A stretch of 64,000 nt of DNA from an uncultured Eubacteriales bacterium (GCA_902764915.1 CACWXY010000002.1:1-64000); one strand, 5' to 3'; counted from the stretch's first letter, positions 53,790 to 63,552 are shown. Translations and numbers: made by a program. The notes: generated by a model not told the origin, from the sequence alone.

Positions 53790-55910
53790 ATGGGCGCGAA
53801 CCCAAAGAAAAAACTGGTGATTGTGGAATCGCCGGCCAAAGCACGGACGATCTCCAAGTTCCTGGGAAAAAACTATGTAGTGGAGGCTTCCCAGGGGCAT
53901 GTGCGGGATCTGCCCAAGTCCCAGCTGGGCGTGGAGCCGGACAACGATTTTGCACTGAAATACATTACCATCCGCGGACGCGGCGATATTCTCTCCGGCA
54001 TCCGCAGGGAGGCTAAGAACGCCGCATCCATTATTCTGGCAACCGACCCTGACCGGGAAGGGGAAGCGATCTCCTGGCATCTGGCACAGCTCCTTCACAT
54101 TGACACTTCCACAGCCTGCCGCGTGGAGTTCCACGAGATTACCAAGGCTGTTGTACAGAGCGCCATCAAGAAGCCGCGCACCATCAACATGAACCTGGTG
54201 GACGCCCAGCAGGCACGCCGCGTGCTGGATCGGCTGGTGGGATACCAGATCAGCCCGCTTCTGTGGGCCAAGATCAAGAAAGGACTCTCCGCCGGGCGCG
54301 TGCAGTCCGTGGTCACACGCATGATTGTCATGCGCGAGGATGAGATTGACGCGTTCATTCCCGAGGAGTTCTGGGATATCAAGGCGCAGGCGCAGATGGA
54401 GGGAAACAAGGCAACGTTCCCTGTGACGCTGTCGCATCTGCACGGGGAAAAGGCCGTCATCTCCAGTCAGGCGGAGGCCGACGAGGCCCGGAAGATCATA
54501 GCGGAGGACAGCTATACGGTGGACAGCATCCGCCGGAGCGAGAAAAAGCGCATGCCTTCTCCGCCCTTTACCACCTCCTCCCTGCAGCAGGAAGCCAGCC
54601 GTAAGCTGAACTTTACCACCGCCAAGACCATGCAGGTGGTCCAGCAACTCTATGAAGGCGTGGACCTGAAGGGTGAAACGGTCGGTCTGGTCACCTATAT
54701 CCGTACGGATTCCGTGCGCATGAGCGAAGAGGCGATTGCCGCGATCCGCGCCTATATTCCGGAGCGCTTCGGGAATGAGTACATACCGGAAACGCCCATG
54801 GAATACAGAGGACGGAAGAATGCGCAGGATGCGCATGAAGCCATCCGGCCCACGGATATCCTGCGTACGCCGGAATCCATCAAGCCCTATGTCACCCGCG
54901 ACCAGTTCGCGCTCTACCGTCTGATCTACCACCGCACAGTGGCCAGCCAGATGGCGCCGGCCGTCTATGAGACCATGCAGGCCGATCTGTGCGGGGCGCA
55001 GTCCAGGCTGCATTTCTACGGCGAGCACAAGAAGTTTTCCGGCTTTACCGCGCTCTACGAGGACGGCAGCGATGATCCGGCACAGGCCGTGGAATCGCAT
55101 ATTCCGGTGCTTACGGAAGGCGCCAGGATCCACATCTCGGACGTGGAAGGCGTACAGCATTTCACGCAGCCGCCGGCGCGCTATACCGAAGCGAGCCTGG
55201 TAAGGACCATGGAAGAAAAAGGCATCGGTCGCCCGTCCACCTATGCGCCGACGATTACCACCATTATCTCCCGCGGCTATGTGAGCCGTGAGAAGAAGCG
55301 GCTGTATCCCACAGAACTGGGACGCATGGTGACCAGTCTCATGCAGCAGTATTTCCCCTCCATTGTGGACATTGACTTTACGGCGAACCTGGAAGACAAG
55401 CTGGACGCGGTGGAAGAAGGAAAGACGGACTGGAAGGAAATCCTGCGCCAGTTCTATCCCGATTTTGAGAGCGCGCTGAAGAAGGCAGAGCAGCAGATTG
55501 AAAAGGTCGAGGTCCAGGACGAGGTCAGCGACGTAATCTGCGACCAGTGCGGGGCGCGCATGGTCTATAAGATGGGGCGCTTCGGCCAGTTCCTGGCCTG
55601 TCCCAATTTCCCTGCATGCCGCAATACCAAGCCCATCATTCACTATATTGATGCGCCCTGTCCCGTCTGCGGCGCCCGGCTGCAGGAAAAGCTCTCCAAG
55701 AAGAACCGCAAGTTCTACGGCTGTGAGCGCTATCCCGAGTGCGACTTTGTCTCCTGGGACATGCCGGTCGCCGAGCGCTGTCCGGAGTGCGGCAGCTACA
55801 TGGTCATGAAGAACGGACGGCACGGCGAGAAATGGCATCTTTGTGCCAACGAGTCATGCCGCTACAAGGTCAGGGTCGAGGACGGCCAGGAAGGGGAAGA
55901 CAATGCCTGA
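53790..55910 (+). CDS. topA: DNA topoisomerase I
   Basis: A 706-residue type IA topoisomerase that relaxes negative supercoils. TOPRIM at the start (KLVIVESPAKARTISKFLG and ATDPDREGEAISWHLA), catalytic Tyr303 in GLVTYIRTDSVRMS, and three C-terminal zinc-finger modules (ICDQCGARM, CPVCGARL, CPECGSYM each with a distal Cys pair). ATG 53790 is preferred because TGGAGG stands 9 bases upstream; the longer frame runs into the promoter. It overlaps trmFO by 8 bases. Confidence 0.96.
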   Translation: MGANPKKKLVIVESPAKARTISKFLGKNYVVEASQGHVRDLPKSQLGVEPDNDFALKYITIRGRGDILSGIRREAKNAASIILATDPDREGEAISWHLAQLLHIDTSTACRVEFHEITKAVVQSAIKKPRTINMNLVDAQQARRVLDRLVGYQISPLLWAKIKKGLSAGRVQSVVTRMIVMREDEIDAFIPEEFWDIKAQAQMEGNKATFPVTLSHLHGEKAVISSQAEADEARKIIAEDSYTVDSIRRSEKKRMPSPPFTTSSLQQEASRKLNFTTAKTMQVVQQLYEGVDLKGETVGLVTYIRTDSVRMSEEAIAAIRAYIPERFGNEYIPETPMEYRGRKNAQDAHEAIRPTDILRTPESIKPYVTRDQFALYRLIYHRTVASQMAPAVYETMQADLCGAQSRLHFYGEHKKFSGFTALYEDGSDDPAQAVESHIPVLTEGARIHISDVEGVQHFTQPPARYTEASLVRTMEEKGIGRPSTYAPTITTIISRGYVSREKKRLYPTELGRMVTSLMQQYFPSIVDIDFTANLEDKLDAVEEGKTDWKEILRQFYPDFESALKKAEQQIEKVEVQDEVSDVICDQCGARMVYKMGRFGQFLACPNFPACRNTKPIIHYIDAPCPVCGARLQEKLSKKNRKFYGCERYPECDFVSWDMPVAERCPECGSYMVMKNGRHGEKWHLCANESCRYKVRVEDGQEGEDNA

Positions 55911-57237
55911 AGCTTCCGTGATCGGGGCCGGCCTGGCGGGCAGTGAAGCCGCCTGGCAGCTGGCGCAGCAGGGGATTACGGTCCATCTGTACGAGATGAA
56001 GCCGGAGAAGAAATCGCCTGCGCATGTGCGGGACGACTTCGGCGAGCTCGTCTGCTCCAATTCTCTGCGCTCGGACCGGCTGACCAACGGCGTAGGTCTC
56101 CTGAAGGAAGAAATGCGGCGTCTGGACTCGCTGATCCTGCGCGCCGCGGACCACAGCCGCGTGCCGGCCGGGGGTGCCCTGGCCGTGGACCGGGATGCGT
56201 TTTCCGGTTATATCACCAAGGCGCTTCTCTCGCATCCCTGTATCCATGTGCAGCACGGGGAAGTGACAGAGGTTCCCGAAGGCCCGGTGATCATCGCGAC
56301 CGGGCCCCTGACATCGGAGGCGCTGTCCCAGCGCATTGCCGCGCTTCCCGGACTGACTACGCTGAACTTCTATGACGCCGCGGCACCGATTGTGACCCGG
56401 GAATCCCTGGATATGGAGAAGATCTTCCGCCAGTCACGCTATGACCGGGGGGATGATTATCTGAACTGTCCCATGGATGAGGACACCTATCACGCCTTTG
56501 TGGCCGCCCTGCTTTCCGCGCAGACCGCACCGGTGCACGGGTTTGAGGAGAAAAAGGTCTTTGAAGGCTGCATGCCGGTGGAGTCCATGGCGCGGCGCGG
56601 AGAAATGGTGCTGGCCTTCGGCCCGCTGAAGCCGGTGGGACTGGTGGACCCGCGCACCGGGAAACAGCCCTACGCGGTTGTACAGCTGCGGCAGGACAAT
56701 GAAGAGGGGACACTGTATAATCTGGTCGGCTTCCAGACACGTCTTCTTTTCCCGGAACAGAAGCGCGTCTTTGGCATGATCCCAGGGCTGGAGAACGCCT
56801 CCTATGCGCGCTACGGCGTCATGCACCGCAATACCTTCCTGCAGGCGCCGGGCTTCCTGAACGCGCACTTTGAAGTCATCAACCGTCCGCTGACCTACTT
56901 TGCCGGGCAGATTACCGGCGTGGAGGGCTATGTGGAGAGCGCTGCCAGCGGGCTTCTGTGCGGGCTGAGCCTGGGAAGCCAGCTGCGGGGCGAGGGAAGT
57001 GTGGAATTCCCGTCGCTGACCGCGATCGGGGCGCTGGGAAAGCATGTCTCCACACCGAACAGGGATTATCAGCCGATGAACTGCACCTTTGGACTGATCG
57101 ACAGTCTGCCGGTGGACGCACAGCACCGGAAAATCCGCAAGAAGACCGAGCGGTACGAGAAGATCGCCGCCCGTGCGCTCCAGTGGATCGACGACTTTGC
57201 CAGCACGCAATTGTATCGACAAGGAGAGAATGCATGA
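55903..57237 (+). CDS. trmFO: Folate-dependent tRNA (uracil-54-C5) methyltransferase
   Basis: A 444-residue flavoprotein that makes ribothymidine at position 54 of tRNA using methylenetetrahydrofolate. FAD motif [16 protein letters not shown] at the start, [20 protein letters not shown], and [18 protein letters not shown] near the end are family hallmarks. ATG 55903 lies inside topA, and its stop overlaps hslV. Confidence 0.95.
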   Translation: MPEASVIGAGLAGSEAAWQLAQQGITVHLYEMKPEKKSPAHVRDDFGELVCSNSLRSDRLTNGVGLLKEEMRRLDSLILRAADHSRVPAGGALAVDRDAFSGYITKALLSHPCIHVQHGEVTEVPEGPVIIATGPLTSEALSQRIAALPGLTTLNFYDAAAPIVTRESLDMEKIFRQSRYDRGDDYLNCPMDEDTYHAFVAALLSAQTAPVHGFEEKKVFEGCMPVESMARRGEMVLAFGPLKPVGLVDPRTGKQPYAVVQLRQDNEEGTLYNLVGFQTRLLFPEQKRVFGMIPGLENASYARYGVMHRNTFLQAPGFLNAHFEVINRPLTYFAGQITGVEGYVESAASGLLCGLSLGSQLRGEGSVEFPSLTAIGALGKHVSTPNRDYQPMNCTFGLIDSLPVDAQHRKIRKKTERYEKIAARALQWIDDFASTQLYRQGENA

Positions 57238-57773
57238 GTATACAGTTTCGCGGAACCACCATCTGCGGGGTTCGTAAGAATGGTCAGATTGCCATCGCAG
57301 GCGACGGCCAGGTGACCATGGGAGAAAACGTAATATTCAAGTCCACGGCGCGGAAGGTCCGCCGGATCTATGACGGCAAGGTCGTCATCGGGTTTGCCGG
57401 CACCGTATCCGATGCCTTTACGCTGTCCGACAAGTTTGAGGAAAAGCTCCAGCAGTGCGGCGGGAATCTCGAACGCGCGGCTGTAGCCGTAGCCCAGCTC
57501 TGGCACGGGGATCAGGGCATGCGTCAGCTGGAAAGCCTGATGATCGTGGCGGATGCGGACCATCTGCTGATTCTGTCGGGAACGGGCGAGGTCATTACGC
57601 CCGACGGCGATGTGGCCGCCATCGGTTCCGGCGGGAACTATGCGCTGGCCGCAGCGCGCGCGCTGGTGGACAATACTGACCTTTCCGCCCACGAGATTGC
57701 AGAGAAAGCGCTTCACATCGCCGCCTCCATCTGCATCTATACCAATGACAATATTATCGTCGAAGATGTGTAA
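57234..57773 (+). CDS. hslV: ATP-dependent protease peptidase subunit
   Basis: A 179-residue N-terminal-nucleophile protease, the proteolytic ring of the HslUV complex. [20 protein letters not shown] shows the conserved Thr-Thr start; a short propeptide (MSIQFRG) must be removed to expose the Thr. GDGQVTMG and [11 protein letters not shown] follow as in the family. In Bacillus a xerC-type codV gene lies between trmFO and this gene; here it is absent and trmFO and hslV overlap by ATGA. Confidence 0.94.
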   Translation: MSIQFRGTTICGVRKNGQIAIAGDGQVTMGENVIFKSTARKVRRIYDGKVVIGFAGTVSDAFTLSDKFEEKLQQCGGNLERAAVAVAQLWHGDQGMRQLESLMIVADADHLLILSGTGEVITPDGDVAAIGSGGNYALAAARALVDNTDLSAHEIAEKALHIAASICIYTNDNIIVEDV

Positions 57774-57787
57774 GGAGGCGGAGAAAG

Positions 57788-59164
57788 ATGGCAGAACTAA
57801 CCCCTCGTGAGATCGTCCGTGAACTGGACCGCTATATCATCGGCCAGGAGGAAGCCAAGAAGATGGTGGCAATTGCCCTGCGCAACCGCTACCGCCGCTC
57901 CCGTGTGGATGAGAAGATGCGGGAAGAAATCAACCCGAAGAATATCCTGATGATCGGGCCCACCGGTGTGGGCAAGACCGAGATCGCACGCCGTCTGGCC
58001 AAGCTGGTAGGCGCACCGTTTATCAAAGTGGAAGCCACCAAGTTTACCGAGGTCGGCTATGTGGGACGCGATGTGGAAAGCATTATCCGCGATCTGGTGG
58101 AAAACAGCGTCCGTATGGTGCGGGATGAAAACATGAAGCGCGTGCAGCCCCGGGCTTCCGTTCTGGCGGAAGAAACGCTGGTGGATATGATCCAGCACCC
58201 CAAGGCCCAGGAAAAGCCCGCCATGTCCAATCCGCTGGACTTCCTTCTGGGGAAAAAGAAGGAAGAAAAGGAGCCTTCCGAGGAAGAAAAGCAGCTGGCC
58301 ATGACCCAGAAGGAAGAAATCCGCCAGCAGCTGCGGGAAGGAAAGCTGGAGGACTTTGACCTGGACATTGAGGTCGAAGAGGAGATGCCCAGTCTGGAAG
58401 TAGGCGGCGCGGCCATATCCATCGGAGACGTGATGGGCGGTATGATGCCCAAGCGCACCAAGATCCGCCACGTCAAGGTCCATGAAGCCCGCAAGATCCT
58501 GATCCAGCAGGAGAGCGAAAAGCTCATCGACATGGATGCCATTCAGGAGGAAGCCGTCCGCCGGGCGGAGAACGACGGGATCGTGTTTATCGATGAGATC
58601 GACAAGATTGCCGGACGCAATGCCATGGGCGGCCCCGATGTCAGCCGGGAAGGCGTACAGCGCGATATCCTGCCCATCGTGGAGGGTTCCACGGTAACCA
58701 CCAAGTATGGTCCGGTCAAGACGGACTTCATGCTCTTTATCGGTGCCGGCGCTTTCCATGTGTCCAAGGTATCCGATCTGATCCCCGAGCTGCAGGGACG
58801 CTTCCCGGTGCATGTCACGCTGAAGAGTCTGAGCGAGGACGATTTCCGCAAGATCCTCACGCAGCCCGAAAACGCACTGACCCGTCAGTACTACGCGCTG
58901 CTGGAAGTGGACCATGTGCTGCTGAAGTTTGAGGACTCCGCGATTGACGCCATTGCCCGCGCAGCCTGCTATGCCAATGAAAACAGTGAAGACATCGGTG
59001 CCAGAAGACTGCATGCCGTCTTTGAGCAGTTGCTGGAGGATATCTCCTTCAATGCCGGAGATCCGGACATGCCGCCGATTGAACTGAATATTGACGGAGA
59101 CTATGTGCGGAATCATCTCAGCGGAGAAAACGCACCTGTAGACATGAAAAAATATATACTGTAA
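57788..59164 (+). CDS. hslU: ATP-dependent protease ATPase subunit
   Basis: A 458-residue AAA+ unfoldase partner of HslV. Walker A GPTGVGKT at residues 57-64, Walker B with IVFIDEIDKIAG, the intermediate I domain (about 110-245, charged Glu/Lys-rich) and the C-terminal ENAPVDMKKYIL tail that docks into HslV. ATG 57788 follows AAGGAGG. No codY follows, unlike in Bacillus. Confidence 0.95.
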   Translation: MAELTPREIVRELDRYIIGQEEAKKMVAIALRNRYRRSRVDEKMREEINPKNILMIGPTGVGKTEIARRLAKLVGAPFIKVEATKFTEVGYVGRDVESIIRDLVENSVRMVRDENMKRVQPRASVLAEETLVDMIQHPKAQEKPAMSNPLDFLLGKKKEEKEPSEEEKQLAMTQKEEIRQQLREGKLEDFDLDIEVEEEMPSLEVGGAAISIGDVMGGMMPKRTKIRHVKVHEARKILIQQESEKLIDMDAIQEEAVRRAENDGIVFIDEIDKIAGRNAMGGPDVSREGVQRDILPIVEGSTVTTKYGPVKTDFMLFIGAGAFHVSKVSDLIPELQGRFPVHVTLKSLSEDDFRKILTQPENALTRQYYALLEVDHVLLKFEDSAIDAIARAACYANENSEDIGARRLHAVFEQLLEDISFNAGDPDMPPIELNIDGDYVRNHLSGENAPVDMKKYIL

Positions 59165-59169
59165 AATAG

Positions 59170-59195
59170 GGTCTGTGCGCTGCACAGACCTTTTC
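59170..59195 (+). terminator. hslU terminator
   Basis: GGTCTGTG (59170-59177) pairs with CACAGACC (59183-59190), followed by TTTTCT. Confidence 0.7.
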
Positions 59196-59236
59196 TGCGC
59201 ATGATTCTGCACACGGAAGGAAGTGTATGGGGCCGC

Positions 59237-60244
59237 ATGCTGAAGGCAGAGGAAATCCGAAAGCAGCTGCGCAGCTGGTCGCAGGAAGACCTGCTGACAC
59301 TGTATACACAGACATACCGCCGTCTTCCCAAGGATGTCAAGGAAGACATTGACACGCTGATTCTGGAGGGAATGCCCTCCGGAAAGCGCCAGGCGTCCCG
59401 TACCACGGCGGCGCCGGCTGTGGACCTTGAGGCACTGACCGAAAAGATCGATGTATTTCTGGAACTGGCCCAGGATGGATACTACTTCAGTCCCAACCGC
59501 ACGGTCTCCAAGAAAGAGCGCGCCAACTGGCGGTTTACGGTCAAGGGCTTCATCAAAGCGCTCCGGTCGGTTCCCGAGACGCAGAAGGAGAACTACCGTA
59601 CCGCGACCCTTTATCTGATCCGGATCTACCAGATCATGGGCCATGCCTGTTCCTTCTATACCTTCGCTTCCCAGGACCCCTTCCATGCCGTCGGGTATGC
59701 ATCGCAGACGGCGTGTTTTGAGGAGCTGACCCGTCAGGTTCTGCAGACGAACTGTGACCACGACCTGATCGCCGCCTACCTGAAAGCCGCCTGTGCGGGA
59801 GACAATGATACCGAAACGCTGAATCGGCAGATCCATGGTGTCATCTATCAGCTATTCCCGCCGGACATGCTTCGAAACGTGATTCTTCCTATTGCGCAGG
59901 AAGTCTTTGCACCGATCCGGAATCTCTATAAGGCAAGGTACAAGGAGACGAACTCGCTGATGATCACAGATGAGGAGATCAGGGCGCACGCGGCCTATGA
60001 TTCCTTCGTCTGGATGATTGCAGAGACCCTGCACAGGCTCGACGGCTGGGAGACCATGTACCGCTTTATCAAGGAAGAACACCCGGAAACAGAAGCGGAA
60101 GTATCTCTGTACATCATGCTGCAGTACTATACCCGCTCAGATGAAGAGTTTGTCGCCCTCTATGAGCAGGGTGTAAAGGATCATATCAAGCCCCGTGAGA
60201 GCCTTACAGCGGATTATCAGGCATGCAAGGCACATCTTTCATAA
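59237..60244 (+). CDS. Uncharacterised helical protein
   Basis: About 335 residues with no family I recognise. The start is uncertain: ATG 59237 is the first with a plausible (distant) GGAAGGAAG site; an in-frame ATG at 59201 sits too close to the hslU terminator. Composition is soluble, helical and rich in Tyr and aromatic residues (RFTVKGFIKALRSVPETQKE, YRTATLYLIRIYQIMG), suggesting tandem helical repeats. It is 25 bases ahead of proC on the same strand. Confidence 0.65.
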   Translation: MLKAEEIRKQLRSWSQEDLLTLYTQTYRRLPKDVKEDIDTLILEGMPSGKRQASRTTAAPAVDLEALTEKIDVFLELAQDGYYFSPNRTVSKKERANWRFTVKGFIKALRSVPETQKENYRTATLYLIRIYQIMGHACSFYTFASQDPFHAVGYASQTACFEELTRQVLQTNCDHDLIAAYLKAACAGDNDTETLNRQIHGVIYQLFPPDMLRNVILPIAQEVFAPIRNLYKARYKETNSLMITDEEIRAHAAYDSFVWMIAETLHRLDGWETMYRFIKEEHPETEAEVSLYIMLQYYTRSDEEFVALYEQGVKDHIKPRESLTADYQACKAHLS

Positions 60245-60269
60245 TATCAGGGAGAGAGGATAACGACCT

Positions 60270-61076
60270 ATGAGCAGACTGGGAATGATCGGTGTGGGCA
60301 ATATGGGCGGCGCCATTCTGCGCGGCATGCTGAACGCCCATTACATCAAGCCGTCACAGCTGTGCGTCTATGATGCGAACCTGGATAAACTGGAAGTCAT
60401 GTCCCGGGAGATCCCGGATATCACATACCTGGACAACGCCCTGGATCTGGTGCGCGAGTGTGACATGATTCTTTTTGCCGTAAAGCCCTATGTGCTGGGA
60501 CCGCTCCTGGAGCAGGTTTCCTCGGCGCTCAGCGGCAAAGCGGTTATCTCCATTGCTGCCGGATGGACGACGCATATGCTGGAGGAAGCGATTGCGCCGC
60601 ATGGCGGCACCTATCTTCGGGTCATGCCGAACACGCCGGCCATGGTCGGCGAGGGGATGACGGCTCTGTGCGAGGAATATACATTCTCCGAGGAAGACTT
60701 CGCCTTTGCCAAGGGCATCTTTGAAGCCCTGGGACGCACGGTTACGCTGCCGGAGCGGCTGTTTGACGGCGTCATTGCCATCTCCGGGTCCAGTCCGGCC
60801 TATGTGTATATGATGATTGAAGCCATGGCCCAGTCCGGCGTATCCTACGGCATTCCCATGGATACCGCCCTGGAAATGGCGGCACAGTCCGTGCTGGGTT
60901 CCGCTGTCATGGTGCTGTCATCGGGCGAGCATCCCTCGGTACTGCGGGATGCGGTCTGTTCACCGGCGGGAACGACCATTGAAGCCGTCAAGGTACTGGA
61001 ACAGTCCGGCTTTAAGGCGGCCGTCATGAACGCCATGGATGCCTGTGCGGAAAAATCCAGAAGTATGGCAAAGTAA
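60270..61076 (+). CDS. proC: Pyrroline-5-carboxylate reductase
   Basis: A 268-residue NAD(P)H-dependent enzyme making proline from pyrroline-5-carboxylate. The Rossmann motif is IGVGNMGGAILRGML at the start; VISIAAGWTTHMLE, RVMPNTPAMVGEGMTAL and the C-terminal SPAGTTIEAVKVLEQSGF are family signatures. ATG 60270 follows GGAGAG. Confidence 0.95.
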   Translation: MSRLGMIGVGNMGGAILRGMLNAHYIKPSQLCVYDANLDKLEVMSREIPDITYLDNALDLVRECDMILFAVKPYVLGPLLEQVSSALSGKAVISIAAGWTTHMLEEAIAPHGGTYLRVMPNTPAMVGEGMTALCEEYTFSEEDFAFAKGIFEALGRTVTLPERLFDGVIAISGSSPAYVYMMIEAMAQSGVSYGIPMDTALEMAAQSVLGSAVMVLSSGEHPSVLRDAVCSPAGTTIEAVKVLEQSGFKAAVMNAMDACAEKSRSMAK

Positions 61077-61089
61077 GGGCAGTAGGGAA

Positions 61090-61614
61090 ATGAAACAGGT
61101 TGCATTGTATACAGGAGCTATTTGTGAAAAATCTGACAATCCTGTGGGCGCCTGGAGCTGCATTCTGACCTTCGGCGGTCATGAAAAGCGGTTTCAGGGG
61201 TATCAGCCGGGCACTACATTGGAGCGTATGGAGATTTTTTCCATTATTACGGGCCTGGGCGCCCTGAAGGAGCCCTGTGAAGTCCACGTGCATTCCGCGT
61301 CCAAAGCGCTGCTGAAAATGCTGCGCACAAAGCCGCTCAGCGCCTGGATGATGGATGGCTGGAAAGACGCGGACGGGAAAGAAGTTCCTTGCAGAGACCT
61401 GTATATGATCCTGTTTTTTCAGTCGAAAAAGCATCATCTGGCCTTTGTCCCGTGGAATCCGGAAAAACTGCCGGAAGAAGGCCTGCAGTGCATGCAGATG
61501 GCCCGGGAATCCATTCTGGCGTTTCAGAAACTCAATACACCCATGACAGAGGAAGAATTTCTGATGCAGCATCCGGATCTTCTGCAGGAAAACGCGGAAA
61601 ACCCGGAATCATAG
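61090..61614 (+). CDS. RNase HI-like protein with lost catalytic residues
   Basis: A 174-residue protein whose first 80 residues align with RNase HI: VALYTGAICE for the usual YTDGAC, GAWSCILTFGGHEKRFQGY, TLERMEIFSIITGLGALKEP and EVHVHSASKALLKML for the usual YTDSQYV. The first Asp is Gly9 and the Asp of TDS is Ala70; only Glu48 remains. A fourth acidic site is not seen. The C-terminal 60 residues differ from the family. It is therefore probably not a nuclease but may still bind hybrids or proteins. It starts 13 bases after the proC stop. The same chromosome encodes RNase HII at 47.8 kb. Confidence 0.72.
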   Translation: MKQVALYTGAICEKSDNPVGAWSCILTFGGHEKRFQGYQPGTTLERMEIFSIITGLGALKEPCEVHVHSASKALLKMLRTKPLSAWMMDGWKDADGKEVPCRDLYMILFFQSKKHHLAFVPWNPEKLPEEGLQCMQMARESILAFQKLNTPMTEEEFLMQHPDLLQENAENPES

Positions 61615-61644
61615 ACCTTCTCTCCCTTGGGGAGGGATATCTCA

Positions 61645-61678
61645 AACTCTTCGCTAAACCACAGTTTCGCGAAGAGTT
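61645..61678. repeat. 10-bp inverted repeat ahead of the recombinase gene
   Basis: AACTCTTCGC (61645-61654) and GCGAAGAGTT (61669-61678) with a 14-base spacer, 26 bases before the recombinase ATG. It could be a leader hairpin that limits translation, an operator, or a recombinase binding site; the arm length and spacer loosely resemble a Xer-type core, though the sequence does not match dif that I know. Confidence 0.5.
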
Positions 61679-61704
61679 GGATGGAAAAACGGAGGAAATC
61701 GCCC

Positions 61705-62808
61705 ATGGCGAACCCAACATATCGCGAACAGGTCGATGCCCGGCGGATTCTTCAGATCCGTGAAATTCTGCGGGATCTTCCGCAGGCCTGCCGCGATTTT
61801 ATTTCGCATATCACCGTGACCACCGGAACCTTCACACGACTCGCGTACGCCATTGATATGCGGACATTCTTTCATTTTCTGCATGATGAACGCGTCGGCT
61901 TTTCTGACAAGAAGATTACGCTCTATACGGATGCAGACCTGGCCAGTGTGACTGTCAATGATCTCTCCGCCTACGAGGAATATCTGACCTATTATTTCCG
62001 GGATGAGGACACAGCCGCCGGCGGGCTTCCCAAAGCTACTGTCAATCATGAGCGCGCCATCAAGCGCAAGCTCTGCTCGATCCGCTCCCTGTACGATTTT
62101 CTTTTCCGGGCTGAGCGCATTCCCAGCAATGTAACCCTGCTCAAACCGCTTCCCAAAATCCACGAGAAGCCCATTCTGCGGCTGAATGCCGAGGAAATGC
62201 GGAAAATGCTGACAGAGGCCCAGAACGGAGAAAACCTTTCGCAGGGCCAGAAACGGTTCCAGAAGATCACCGCAAAGCGGGATTTTGCGATCCTGTCGCT
62301 GTTTCTGGGAACAGGCATCCGCGTTTCGGAATGCGTGGGCATCAATATACAGGATATCAATCTGGAAGAAAACGCCTTTCTTGTCACAAGAAAAGGCGGC
62401 AATCAGATGATCCTGTACTTTCCGCCGGAGGTCGCGGAGGCGCTGGCGGATTACATGGCGGAGCGCGAGGAAATCACCGCGCTGCCGGGACACGAGGACG
62501 CGCTGTTCCTGTCTCTGCAGAAGCGCCGGATTACGCAGCGCGCCGTGGAGCAGCTGGTAAAGAAGTATGCGGCGGTAGCCGCGCCCCTGAAGCCGAAGAT
62601 CAGCCCGCATAAGCTGCGCTCCACCTATGCCACCAATCTCTATCAGGAAACCGGCGATATCTATCTGGTCGCGGATGTGCTGGGGCATTCCTCCGTGGAC
62701 ACCACCCGCAAGCATTACGCGGATATGACGGATGCAAGACGGCGCTCCGCCGCTTCCTTTGTGCATCTGGAGACGGAAACAAAAGCGGAAGAGGATCGTC
62801 ATTCCTGA
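61705..62808 (+). CDS. Tyrosine recombinase, XerC/D-like
   Basis: A 367-residue site-specific recombinase. The N-terminal SAM-like domain covers about 1-135 and the catalytic domain about 170-355. Catalytic residues: Arg in LFLGTGIRVSECVG, Lys in VTRKGGNQM, the HxxR box in ISPHKLRSTYAT, His in VLGHSSVDTTRKHY and the nucleophilic Tyr at the end of that motif. It is longer than XerC/D (about 300), mainly through a loop near 115-125, but resembles chromosomal tyrosine recombinases of Clostridia. ATG 61705 follows GGAGG. It may be the dimer-resolution enzyme or an integrase-like paralogue. Confidence 0.85.
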   Translation: MANPTYREQVDARRILQIREILRDLPQACRDFISHITVTTGTFTRLAYAIDMRTFFHFLHDERVGFSDKKITLYTDADLASVTVNDLSAYEEYLTYYFRDEDTAAGGLPKATVNHERAIKRKLCSIRSLYDFLFRAERIPSNVTLLKPLPKIHEKPILRLNAEEMRKMLTEAQNGENLSQGQKRFQKITAKRDFAILSLFLGTGIRVSECVGINIQDINLEENAFLVTRKGGNQMILYFPPEVAEALADYMAEREEITALPGHEDALFLSLQKRRITQRAVEQLVKKYAAVAAPLKPKISPHKLRSTYATNLYQETGDIYLVADVLGHSSVDTTRKHYADMTDARRRSAASFVHLETETKAEEDRHS

Positions 62809-63005
62809 CTTCCCTCTTCCGCTTCATTTTCTTCAAAGGCGATCCCGGAAATGGAAATGGCACGCCAGCCATTCTCTCCGATCATGCACTGCATGCAGTT
62901 GTCACAGATCTTCTCGGGATCCAGGTCGCAGCGGCATTCGCCGCAGTTGTCGCATACTTTGTCTTCATTATAGATACACTGTTTTTCCACGGCTGATTCC
63001 CTCAT
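62799..63005 (-). CDS. Small Cys-rich protein
   Basis: A 68-residue protein with CxxC-type clusters: CIYNEDKVCDNCGECRC and KICDNCMQCM, eight or more Cys in 40 residues. It resembles short conserved Clostridial proteins that probably bind zinc or an iron-sulfur cluster. The start ATG 63005 or GTG 63011 has no strong ribosome binding site. The tail overlaps the recombinase 3' end by 10 bases on the opposite strand. The function is unknown. Confidence 0.65.
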   Translation of the reverse strand: MRESAVEKQCIYNEDKVCDNCGECRCDLDPEKICDNCMQCMIGENGWRAISISGIAFEENEAEEGSQE

Positions 63006-63031
63006 TTTCACTTGGAAAGGATGCGTATTTC

Positions 63032-63502
63032 ATGCTGCCCTGCTATCAGACAATCATGGATGCCTACCGGCCTCTTCTGGAGGAATTCGTTCCTCCGCTC
63101 AGTGCCATGGCCAATCTGTCCGCACTGCTGTGGAGCTATCTCCCGGACCTCAACTGGGCGGGTTTTTACCTGCGCAAAGGCGATACGCTGTATCTTGGGC
63201 CTTTTCAGGGAAAGATCGCCTGCCAGACCATACGTCTCGGGCGCGGTGTGTGCGGAACGGCTGCACTGACACAGTCGGTGCAGCGGGTAGAAGATGTGCA
63301 CGCCTTTCCCGGGCATATCGCGTGCGATGCGGCATCCCGCAGCGAAATCGTACTTCCGCTGATGCACAGCGGGCAGGTTGTCGGCGTCCTTGATCTGGAC
63401 AGTCCCCTTCCCGCCCGGTTTACGGAGGCGGATGCCGAAGGCCTTCAGGCACTGTGCGACCGGCTGATGGCTGACGTCTCCTGGGAGCATGGCATTCTCT
63501 GA
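63032..63502 (+). CDS. Free methionine-R-sulfoxide reductase (GAF fold)
   Basis: A 156-residue GAF-domain enzyme reducing free Met-R-sulfoxide with thioredoxin. The three expected Cys are visible: Cys64 in GKIACQTIRLG, Cys74 in GRGVCGTAA and Cys98 in GHIACDAASRSE; PDLNWAGFYLRKG is the family start. ATG 63032 follows AAAGGA by 10 bases; the longer frame extends through the opposite-strand small protein. Confidence 0.9.
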   Translation: MLPCYQTIMDAYRPLLEEFVPPLSAMANLSALLWSYLPDLNWAGFYLRKGDTLYLGPFQGKIACQTIRLGRGVCGTAALTQSVQRVEDVHAFPGHIACDAASRSEIVLPLMHSGQVVGVLDLDSPLPARFTEADAEGLQALCDRLMADVSWEHGIL

Positions 63503-63510
63503 GTGCAGCG

Positions 63511-63538
63511 GGCAGCCCTTTCAGGCTGCCTGTTTATT
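63511..63538. terminator. Terminator between convergent genes
   Basis: GGCAGCC (63511-63517) and GGCTGCC (63524-63530), followed by TGTTTATT on the plus strand. Confidence 0.7.
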
Positions 63539-63552
63539 GCATCTTTCCTGCT

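Noticed and set aside
53541-55838. Minus-strand open frame of 765 codons
   Set aside because: Antisense shadow of topA and deoD.
57797-59836. Minus-strand open frame of 679 codons
   Set aside because: Antisense shadow of hslU and the following gene.
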